DNA of 12,921 bases, taken from contig CAZXSM010000057.1 of assembly GCA_964643255.1 (NCBI GenBank), positions 1 through 12,921 on the forward strand, written 5' to 3'. Position numbers and translations under genes: made by a program. The stretch is from JAAYRG01 sp964643255. Its GTDB lineage: Bacteria > Bacillota > Clostridia > Lachnospirales > Lachnospiraceae. This document shows, one piece after another, positions 1 to 5,970 of the stretch. The stretch's first letter is position 1. Every line of letters begins with the position of its first letter. The notes beneath the pieces are model-generated. The model saw only the letters and a program-made list of their open reading frames with translations. It was not told where the DNA came from and made no database searches.

Positions 1-37
1 AAAATGAAATGAAATAAAACAAATAGAAAAACCCATG

Positions 38-52
38 ACTTTCTGATAAAGT
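38..52. repeat. Left inverted-repeat core of the IS30 remnant
   Basis: ACTTTCTGATAAAGT is the exact reverse complement of bases 774-788. The following GTGTTGACA contains a perfect -35 hexamer (TTGACA, 54-59), a common position for an IS30 transposase promoter. Confidence 0.7.
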
Positions 53-759
53 GTTGACAATCCATTTGATACAAAGATATGTACTCGAACCTTATATAAT
101 TATATCGAAAATGGTTATTTTGAAAATCTAACAAAGGAAGATTTACCACGTGAAGGGAAAACCTCTAAACGCTTATATAAGCGTGTTAGAAAGGCATATA
201 GAAGTGGTGATGGATTATCAATTAGTGAGCGTCCAGAAGAAGTAGATAAACGGGAAGAATTCGGTCACTGGGAAATGGATTGTGTTGAATCAGGTAAAGG
301 CAAAGGAAAGGCGTGTTTATTAACTATGTTAGAGCGAAAAACTAACTTTAGTTTAAATTTCAAAATGTCTGGTCAAACACAGGAGCAAGTACACAAACAA
401 CTAGATCGAATAGAAAGAAAACTTGGTAGACCAAGATTCTCAAAAATATTTAAGAGCATAACTGTAGATAATGGAAGTGAATTTTTAAACACCCAAAGAT
501 ACAAAAATCCCTAACAAGCAAGACAAAGGTGAGGACAACAGTCTACTATTGCCACCCATACAGTTCTTGGGAGAGAAGGGCAAATGAGCAAATGAATGGA
601 CAAATACGACGTTTTATCCCAAAAGGAAGTGCGATATCGAAAGTTAGCACATTAAAAGTAAAAGAAATCACTGAGTGGTTAAATAATTATCCAAAAAGAA
701 GTTTAGGTGGCCAAACTTCAGAAGAATTATTTGAAAGCTGTTTGAAAGAAGTTGCTTAG
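50..759 (+). pseudogene. IS30-family transposase, truncated and frameshifted
   Basis: DDE transposase of the IS30 family, no longer functional. The frame opens after a TAA at 47-49 and reads CTRTLYNYIENGYF, then EEFGHWEMDCV, both typical of IS30. The DDE residues are visible: Asp at 278-280 (HWEMD), Asp at 467-469 (TVDNGSEF) and Glu at 586-588 (RRANEQMNG). The N-terminal helix-turn-helix of about 100 residues is absent. The coding frame breaks twice. At 512 one extra T after KNP creates a TAA; the neighbouring frame then supplies NKQDKGE up to 533. About two bases are then missing before RTTVYYCHPYSSWE, which runs to the natural stop at 757-759. The family call is firm; the exact deletion junction near 52-70 is inferred. 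Confidence 0.88.
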
Positions 760-773
760 AAAATTAAATAAAA

Positions 774-788
774 ACTTTATCAGAAAGT
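774..788. repeat. Right inverted-repeat core of the IS30 remnant
   Basis: ACTTTATCAGAAAGT lies 14 bases after the transposase stop and matches the left core in inverted orientation. The true tip may extend further outward into GTTTCATTTTAAC. Confidence 0.7.
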
Positions 789-825
789 GTTTCATTTTAA
801 CTTGCAATTAGCGGTACTATTTGTA

Positions 826-855
826 TATTATACTTTTACTTGTAATAGTATAATA
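826..855 (+). promoter_or_regulatory. Inverted repeat overlapping the predicted ROK gene promoter
   Basis: TATTATACT (826-834) and AGTATAATA (847-855) form a perfect 9-bp inverted repeat with a 12-base spacer. A consensus -10 hexamer, TATAAT, lies at 849-854 inside the right arm; no good -35 box is seen at the right distance. A repeat across the -10 region suits an operator, possibly for the downstream ROK protein itself. In AT-rich DNA part of this symmetry could arise by chance. Confidence 0.45.
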
Positions 856-872
856 ATCATGTTAATATGTTT

Positions 873-902
873 TATAAACTGGCTTTATAAAAGCAGTTTA
901 TA
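873..902 (+). promoter_or_regulatory. 30-bp palindrome just upstream of the ROK gene (candidate operator)
   Basis: TATAAACTG (873-881) and CAGTTTATA (894-902) are exact reverse complements. The centre is also self-complementary (GCTTT at 882-886 with AAAGC at 890-894). The palindrome sits between the probable -10 box and the Shine-Dalgarno site at 911-916, a classical place for an autorepressor operator. No T-run follows, so it does not look like a terminator. ROK repressors such as XylR and NagC bind inverted repeats. The half-site here has the opposite orientation to the Bacillus XylR operator, so the match to that regulator is not established. Confidence 0.55.
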
Positions 903-923
903 CTTTGAAATGGAGAAACGAAA

Positions 924-2051
924 ATGACAAGCAAAAAGAATAATCCTTTAGAAATTAAACAATTTAATCGGTCTATTATATATAATTATATTAGGAATAA
1001 TGAAGATGTAACCAAGCAAGATATTGTCAGCGACTTAAAACTAAGTCTACCGACTATTACACAAAATATTACACAGTTACTAAGTGAGGGATTGATAAAA
1101 GAAACTGGGTTTATCAAGAACACTGGTGGCCGTCCTGCCAAGGCATACAATATAGTCAAAGATGCGCGTACTGCAATTGGCATTGATATCACTAAAAATC
1201 ATATCACTCTTGTGGCTGTAGATCTTAAAGGTAAAATTATTGATAGACTAAGTGTTAAGCAAAAATATGAACGAACAGACCAGTATTATAAATATTTGGG
1301 AACCTTAGTTAAAACTTTAACAGAAAATGCTCAATTAGACGAAGACAATATAAGTGGTGTTGGTTTTGCTGTTCCTGGTCTTATCTCAAAAGATGGTAAA
1401 ACTGTATTTTATGGTGAAATTCTAAACTTTACTAAGGCCACTTTAAGTGAGTTTACAAAGTATGTTCCCTATGAAACAGCCTTATTTAATGATGCAAAAG
1501 CTTCAAGTTTTACAGAGATCTGGGCAAATAAAGATATAAACAACGCCTTTTATATTATGTTAAGCAATAATGTTGGAGGATCAGTTATTATCAATCGCCA
1601 GGTATATACAGGAGACCATACACGTAGTGGCGAAGTTGGACATCTTCAAATAATTAAAGATGGTAAGCTATGTTATTGCGGACAACAAGGATGTGTAGAT
1701 ACATATTGTGCAGCCACAGTGCTTTCTGAATTAACAAAGGGGAATTTATCAGATTTCTTCTCACTACTTGAATCTGGTGATGAAGAGGCCACTAGTCTAT
1801 GGGACGACTATCTTGAACATCTAGCAATCACTGCCAATAATGTTCATATGTTATTTGATTGTGATATTATTCTAGGTGGATATATCGGAGAATATATTGG
1901 TGATTATATAGATGATTTGCGCAATAAAGCTAAAGACCTGAATTCTTTTGCTGATAATGCAGATTACCTTAAGGAATCCACATATAAAAAAGACGCAATC
2001 GCAGCAGGAGCTGCTTTACACTTCATATCTGGGTTTTTAGATTCTATTTAG
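924..2051 (+). CDS. ROK-family transcriptional regulator (XylR/NagC type)
   Basis: Sugar-responsive DNA-binding protein of 375 aa, the usual size of XylR/NagC repressors. Residues 15-75 form a winged helix-turn-helix: IVSDLKLSLPTITQNITQL, then the wing GGRPAKAY. From about residue 85 a ROK domain follows, with the phosphate-loop-like start AIGIDITK, ND at 189-190, SGEVGH ending in the zinc-ligand His240, and the zinc cysteines C250, C252 and C257 (CYCGQQGC). The residue after GC, usually Glu, is Val-Asp here. The start is supported by TGGAGAA seven bases upstream of the ATG. It converges on xylB, so a xylose-responsive repressor of pentose genes is the best guess, but the ligand cannot be read from sequence. 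The two inverted repeats upstream suggest autoregulation. Confidence 0.92.
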   Translation: MTSKKNNPLEIKQFNRSIIYNYIRNNEDVTKQDIVSDLKLSLPTITQNITQLLSEGLIKETGFIKNTGGRPAKAYNIVKDARTAIGIDITKNHITLVAVDLKGKIIDRLSVKQKYERTDQYYKYLGTLVKTLTENAQLDEDNISGVGFAVPGLISKDGKTVFYGEILNFTKATLSEFTKYVPYETALFNDAKASSFTEIWANKDINNAFYIMLSNNVGGSVIINRQVYTGDHTRSGEVGHLQIIKDGKLCYCGQQGCVDTYCAATVLSELTKGNLSDFFSLLESGDEEATSLWDDYLEHLAITANNVHMLFDCDIILGGYIGEYIGDYIDDLRNKAKDLNSFADNADYLKESTYKKDAIAAGAALHFISGFLDSI

Positions 2052-2062
2052 TTTAATACAAC

Positions 2063-2110
2063 AAAGGTACAGGAGCATATATTATGATTAACATATGCTC
2101 CTGTACCTTT
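2063..2110. terminator. Strong hairpin between convergent genes
   Basis: A perfect 18-bp stem pairs AAAGGTACAGGAGCATAT (2063-2080) with ATATGCTCCTGTACCTTT (2093-2110) around a 12-base loop. It starts 11 bases after the ROK stop. A short T stretch ends the plus-strand copy and the minus-strand copy also ends CCTTTGTTGT, so it probably terminates the ROK gene and the convergent xylB unit from both sides. The T-tracts are short, which is the one weakness of this call. Confidence 0.75.
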
Positions 2111-2151
2111 TAACTTCTCAAAACTAAATGTTTTAATAATTCTATTAACCT

Positions 2152-2208
2152 TTATGGGAAGATATCATTCTTCATATCTTTTGGACCATGATATACTTTA
2201 GCTTTCAT
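2152..2208 (-). pseudogene. 18-codon remnant of a zinc-type alcohol/polyol dehydrogenase (MDR family)
   Basis: The minus strand reads a clear Shine-Dalgarno site AAGGAGGT (2224-2217), then ATG at 2208 and the peptide MKAKVYHGPKDMKNDIFP before TAA. MKA(K/A)VYHGP-D is the hallmark N-terminus of medium-chain dehydrogenases such as sorbitol, xylitol or threonine dehydrogenases, which are about 340 aa long. Only this tip survives. After the stop the same frame stays open for 13 codons (RLIELLKHLVLRS) to a second TAA just before the hairpin; RLIELLKH could be a trace of the C-terminal part, but this is weak. It lies 58 bases after the xylB stop in the same orientation, so it looks like the lost second gene of a xylB operon. 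Translation of the short peptide is still likely. Confidence 0.65.
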
Positions 2209-2266
2209 CTAATAAAACCTCCTTATTTATACTTGTATAATTACCAATTTTGTATTTTAACTATAT

Positions 2267-3745
2267 TTAAAACAAATCCTTATTACGAGGATATAACTCT
2301 TTATACTTGTCATAAAGTTCCCTATATATTTTAATATTATCTTGTTCTGGATATACTATTTTGTCACTGAACTTAACCATTTGTCTACAAGCTTCCTTGT
2401 AGGATGAGAAATCTCCAATTCCCACTGCTGCTGTTATAGCTGCACCTACACAAGCTTGTTCCTTACTATAATTTAAATGTATTTCTTTTTCTAGCATATC
2501 TGCTTGTATCTGAAGTAGCACTTCACTCCTTGCTCCTCCACCAGATGCAATAACTTTCTTACATTCTATACCCATATCGGTAAATATCTCTAATGAGTTT
2601 TTTAAAGCAAAACCAACACCCTCTAATGTAGACCTTATCATATGGGCTTTAGAATGAATCAATGTAAAACCAAAATAAATAGCCTTAGCATTAGGGTCAT
2701 TATGTGGAGTACGCTCACCATTCAGATATGGCAAAAACAAAAGCCCTTCACTCCCTGGTGGTACACTAGCAGCTAGATCACTCATTTCATCATAAGTTGA
2801 ATACCCTAAAATATTGTTTTTAAGCCATTTTTGACATATACCACCATTAAGGTTTGCTCCCATTATCATCCATTTATCTCTATCAACATGGCAAAATGTA
2901 TTAGTACGAAATTCCAGGTCATACATTGGTTGGTTTAGAGAGCATGAAATCTGACTTGCAGTACCTATATTTGATGATAGAATTCCTTCCTCTATTATTC
3001 CATTACCAACAGCTTGCATTAAGGAATCCCCACCACCATATACCACCTTAATTCCTTTAGCTAGGCCAGTCTCAGTAGATGCTTCATCAGTAACTACACC
3101 TGCAATATCAGATGAGCTAAAACATTCAGGGAAAATATCTCTAGGTAATTCTAACTGGTCTATTAATTCCCATGCCCAAACCCTATTAGCTGTATCATAT
3201 ATTCCACTACCAGATGCATCAGAATCATCTGTTGCTATTTCACCACATAATTTATAGCGTATGTAGTCCTTTGGTAACATTATCTTATCTATTTTATTAA
3301 AATTCATTGGCTCATTCTTTTTCACCCACATTAAAGAGCTAAGTAAAAAACCAGTAGATAATGAATTTAAGGTCAGGTTTCTATATTTATTAATATCAAC
3401 TATATTATAAATCTCATCAATCTCTTGCTGGGAACGTTGGTCAGACCATATAATAGTGTCTCTAATTGAGTTTCCATATTGATCAACCATAACTAATCCA
3501 TGCATTTGTCCTGAAAAACTAATACTAGCTATCTCATTTTTACTTGACTTCAAAATACTAATAACAGCTTTAATTGTTTCTTTAGTTGCCTTCCACAATA
3601 CATTAATATCCTGCTCAGCATAAGAAATATAGGGTTTGTTAATATCATAACTTTGCTGATTTTCTGCTAGTTTTTCACCCTTTTCATTAATAATTAAGGT
3701 TTTTACACTAGATGTCCCTATGTCTATTCCCATATACAAACTCAT
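2267..3745 (-). CDS. xylB: Xylulokinase
   Basis: FGGY-family carbohydrate kinase of 492 aa that phosphorylates D-xylulose to xylulose 5-phosphate with ATP, feeding the pentose phosphate pathway in the cytoplasm. Visible motifs, counted from the chosen start: GIDIGTSSVKT near residues 6-16 (phosphate 1, with the conserved Asp), SGQMHGLV at 78-85 (a xylulokinase hallmark), WSDQRS near 100, YGGGDSLMQAVG at about 236-247 with the catalytic-base Asp, and ASGGGARS at 400-407 (adenosine motif). The start is the ATG at 3745, six bases after GGAGAGG. A TTG 15 bases upstream stays in frame but would contain the ribosome site. The gene is complete and of normal length. A dehydrogenase remnant follows it; no xylose isomerase gene is in the window. 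Confidence 0.93.
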   Translation of the reverse strand: MSLYMGIDIGTSSVKTLIINEKGEKLAENQQSYDINKPYISYAEQDINVLWKATKETIKAVISILKSSKNEIASISFSGQMHGLVMVDQYGNSIRDTIIWSDQRSQQEIDEIYNIVDINKYRNLTLNSLSTGFLLSSLMWVKKNEPMNFNKIDKIMLPKDYIRYKLCGEIATDDSDASGSGIYDTANRVWAWELIDQLELPRDIFPECFSSSDIAGVVTDEASTETGLAKGIKVVYGGGDSLMQAVGNGIIEEGILSSNIGTASQISCSLNQPMYDLEFRTNTFCHVDRDKWMIMGANLNGGICQKWLKNNILGYSTYDEMSDLAASVPPGSEGLLFLPYLNGERTPHNDPNAKAIYFGFTLIHSKAHMIRSTLEGVGFALKNSLEIFTDMGIECKKVIASGGGARSEVLLQIQADMLEKEIHLNYSKEQACVGAAITAAVGIGDFSSYKEACRQMVKFSDKIVYPEQDNIKIYRELYDKYKELYPRNKDLF

Positions 3746-3785
3746 ATTTGTCCTCTCCAAAATAATATAGTTATTTGATTATCTT

Positions 3786-3944
3786 ATGTTACCACAAAAA
3801 CCTTCTACCTCAAATTATGATTTTAAATCACTAGGTCAAATTCCACCTACAATACTTGATAGAACATTTTCGGAAAGTGTTTTACTAGTACAGTACAACA
3901 AGAAAGATAAGTTGTCAAAATTATTATTAGAAGTAACGCAATAA
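3786..3944 (+). other. Unrecognised 52-codon plus-strand ORF, possibly a gene fragment
   Basis: An ATG-to-TAA frame encodes 52 aa, including YDFKSLGQIPPTILDRTF and the ending LSKLLLEVTQ. I do not recognise it. It has no convincing Shine-Dalgarno site, but its stop lies only four bases before a terminator stem whose T-run points the same way, as expected for the 3' end of a once longer gene. A transposase C-terminus is one possibility. It overlaps the stretch where the xylB promoter should be, so it may instead be a chance ORF. Confidence 0.3.
3818..3830. promoter_or_regulatory. Palindrome upstream of xylB (candidate operator)
   Basis: TGATTT-T-AAATCA is a perfect 13-base palindrome centred 79 bases upstream of the xylB start. 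On the minus strand TTGACC (a -35-like hexamer, 3839-3834) lies next to it, but no well-spaced -10 box follows. A second weak option is TATATT just ahead of the GGAGAGG site. The site resembles neither the AraR box nor a good cre box. Confidence 0.3.
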
Positions 3945-3948
3945 AAAT

Positions 3949-3980
3949 GCGTAAATCCTTTTAAGAACTTACGCTTTTTT
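3949..3980. terminator. Probably bidirectional terminator after the ABC permease gene
   Basis: GCGTAA (3949-3954) pairs with TTACGC (3969-3974) and is followed by six T on the plus strand. Read on the minus strand, the same stem ends in ATTTTTA, so it can also stop the five-gene ABC operon, whose last stop codon lies 30 bases away. A competing stem ACGCA/TGCGT (3936-3940 with 3948-3952) shares one arm. Confidence 0.65.
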
Positions 3981-4010
3981 AATATTCACTCTAAACCTGG
4001 CTATTTATTC

Positions 4011-4958
4011 CTACTTAGGATTCTTTTCTCTCTTTTTAACTTTTCTTACACCTTTAAGTGGGTCCAACAACCAAGCTGTCCATACTATAATTATAAGCGA
4101 TATAACCAATTGAACTACTATACTTATCTCAAACCAATTGTTAAGTATAAAATCTGGTAATGTTCCAAACTCACTAATAAACCTTCCAAGCTCATAGCCC
4201 GTACCAATCTGTTCTTGTAACATAGAATAACAAGTTGCCCCTGGATTAATAAGTAGTATCAATAACCAATAGCCAATATCAGCATTAGAATAGAGCCCAT
4301 CTCCCATTATCTGATTATTGATATTAAGATTAGCAATCTCCGAAATTGCCAACACGATAATCATGGTTCCTGCAGTAAGCGCAAATACTGCTCCGTAGGA
4401 AGTTACTGTAGCTGCCGTGGTCTTCTTATACAAGGTAGAGAAGAATATTCCTATGCTCCCTATAAATATAGCTGCCACTATAATTAGAACTAAGAACTTC
4501 GCAAAGTCTAACAATGTAACCCCACCAATTGAAAACACTAAACCAAGTATTGGTAAACTTGATACCGCCAACATTATAATAGCATTTATTGATGATCCAA
4601 GTTTACCCATAATTATCTCCATTGGAGTAAGTGTTGTTGTTAGAAGAATATCCAAGGTTTGCTTTTCCCTCTCCCCAGATATAGACCCTGCTGTAAGGCC
4701 TGGGACTGTAAAGAGTACTAAGGCAAATTCTACTGATACAATCATTGTGTAGATACTTAAGATGTCAGAGTAGTTTATTCTTCCTGTATATCTGCTGCCC
4801 GCATCAAATGTAACGTAGAAGAAGAATAAACCAAAAAGAGCTAGAAGACCGTTATATAGGAGTAAAATTATAGGCGCCTTTTTACTTCGGACAGCTATAC
4901 GTAACTCCTTTAAATATATAGGGTTTAGTTGGTTTATTTTTTTAATTATTTTTTTCAT
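4011..4958 (-). CDS. ABC-2 type transporter permease
   Basis: Membrane subunit of an ABC transporter, 315 aa, and the last gene of the five-gene operon. The basic N-terminal stretch (residues 1-27, MKKIIKKINQLNPIYLKEL) is followed by hydrophobic segments near 28-50, 66-90, 121-143, 151-173, 185-207, 228-247 and 275-297, and by a strongly basic C-terminus. Residues 93-112 carry SGEREKQTLDILLTTTLTP, the cytoplasmic coupling motif shared by ABC-2 permeases of the GldF/NosY/NatB group. This family usually exports or acts on envelope substrates; the substrate here is unknown. The start follows GAGGGTGA, 52 bases after the ATPase stop. It has one permease domain, so the working transporter is probably a dimer with two copies of the neighbouring ATPase. 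Confidence 0.9.
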   Translation of the reverse strand: MKKIIKKINQLNPIYLKELRIAVRSKKAPIILLLYNGLLALFGLFFFYVTFDAGSRYTGRINYSDILSIYTMIVSVEFALVLFTVPGLTAGSISGEREKQTLDILLTTTLTPMEIIMGKLGSSINAIIMLAVSSLPILGLVFSIGGVTLLDFAKFLVLIIVAAIFIGSIGIFFSTLYKKTTAATVTSYGAVFALTAGTMIIVLAISEIANLNINNQIMGDGLYSNADIGYWLLILLINPGATCYSMLQEQIGTGYELGRFISEFGTLPDFILNNWFEISIVVQLVISLIIIVWTAWLLDPLKGVRKVKKREKNPK

Positions 4959-5010
4959 TATTTAATCACCCTCTTCAACTTATATACTAATTTATATGCT
5001 TTTTATAGCC

Positions 5011-5970
5011 TTAGGCCTCACCATTAATAATCCACTCATCTTCTTCTATATCTTCTTTCTTAGTGATTTCCATAAACAAGGACTCAAGATTACCTTCTTC
5101 CCTTGAAAACTGAGACACTCTTACACCACTTTTTACAAGGTCCCCAAGTAAATTCGCCGCCTTATCATCATTGCCATTAAATAAAATTGTTATTTCATTT
5201 CCCCTTATAGTAATATTCTGGACTAAGTGATTCTCCTTAAGCACATTAATTGCTAGATCACTCTCCCCTGCTAATTTTATGTAGATAGGGGCAAATGCTC
5301 TCTTTTCTGATAGTATCTCGTCTACTGTTTCGGTTACTACCATCCTTCCACTTTCAATTATCCCAAGATTTGTACACATCTCAGCTATTTCTGAAAGTAT
5401 ATGTGAACTTATAAGTATAGTCTTTCCCCTATTTTGAATTTCTTTAAGAATTAATTTCATCTCATAACGAGCCCTAGGGTCTAGACCAGATGCCGGTTCA
5501 TCAAGTATTAAGAATTTAGGGTCGTGAATTAAGGTTCTAGCCAGACATAGACGCTGCTTCATACCTCTAGATAGAGTATCAACGTACATATCTTCTTTGT
5601 CCTCTAGGCCAACCAAGTCAAGCAATTCCCTACCTCTTCTTATAGCCTCATCCCCGGTTATACCATATATAGAGGCATAAAATGACATATATTCCTTTGT
5701 CTTTAGGCTGTCATATACACCAAAGAAATCTGGCATATAGCCTATTTCCCTTTTAAGAGCTTCTGGTTCATTTAATGCATCTATTCCATCTAGGATTACA
5801 TGGCCAGAGTCACATTTAAGAAGTCCTGATATTATTTTCATAGTAGTGGTTTTTCCAGAACCATTAGGACCTACAAACCCGAAGAATTCTCCATCTTCTA
5901 AATCTAAGTTTAGATTGTCTAAGGCTTGAACCTTGCCAAATGTTTTGTTTAGATTCCTTATTTTAAGCAT
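5011..5970 (-). CDS. ABC transporter ATP-binding protein
   Basis: Cytoplasmic ATPase of 319 aa that powers the adjacent ABC-2 permease. Motifs: Walker A GPNGSGKTTT at 34-43, signature LSRGMKQR at 133-140, Walker B FLILDEP at 153-159 with Asp157 and Glu158, and switch His190 (ISSHIL). The Q-loop position reads GYMPDFFGVYD, with Asp in place of the usual Gln, a change seen in the CcmA/GldA-like group. The last 100 residues form a C-terminal extension typical of ABC-2 ATPases. Its ATG follows the TAA of the upstream gene without a gap, with AAGGTGA as ribosome site inside that gene's end, so translation is probably coupled. Confidence 0.95.
   Translation of the reverse strand: MLKIRNLNKTFGKVQALDNLNLDLEDGEFFGFVGPNGSGKTTTMKIISGLLKCDSGHVILDGIDALNEPEALKREIGYMPDFFGVYDSLKTKEYMSFYASIYGITGDEAIRRGRELLDLVGLEDKEDMYVDTLSRGMKQRLCLARTLIHDPKFLILDEPASGLDPRARYEMKLILKEIQNRGKTILISSHILSEIAEMCTNLGIIESGRMVVTETVDEILSEKRAFAPIYIKLAGESDLAINVLKENHLVQNITIRGNEITILFNGNDDKAANLLGDLVKSGVRVSQFSREEGNLESLFMEITKKEDIEEDEWIINGEA

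Larger units (their letters stand above)
38..788 (+). mobile_element. Decayed IS30-family insertion sequence
   Basis: The remnant is bounded by a matching terminal core. Bases 38-52 read ACTTTCTGATAAAGT, and bases 774-788 carry the exact reverse complement ACTTTATCAGAAAGT. Between them lies an IS30-type transposase without its N-terminus. The distance between the repeat cores is about 750 bp, against roughly 1.0-1.2 kb for intact IS30 elements, so about 300 bp seems to have been lost between the left repeat and the middle of the gene. The exact element tips and a target duplication cannot be set: the core is itself nearly palindromic and only 37 bases of left flank are visible. The element sits directly upstream of the ROK gene's control region. 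Confidence 0.75.

Noticed and set aside
986..1192. 68-codon minus-strand ORF inside the ROK gene
   Set aside because: Antisense shadow of the helix-turn-helix and early ROK domain; hydrophobic content results from the complementary codons.
2225..2245. ATACTTGTAT-like symmetry resembling an AraR box
   Set aside because: It differs at several positions from ATTTGTACGTACAAAT and lies downstream of xylB, not in a promoter position.
3870..3885. GAAAGTGTTT match to the right end of the IS30 remnant, also seen near 10912
   Set aside because: Only about 10 bases are shared, in AT-rich DNA, and no transposase fragment or inverted partner accompanies either copy.
4417..4752. 111-codon plus-strand ORF inside the ABC permease gene
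   Set aside because: It lies entirely antisense to well-supported permease coding sequence and has no family-like motifs or ribosome site.
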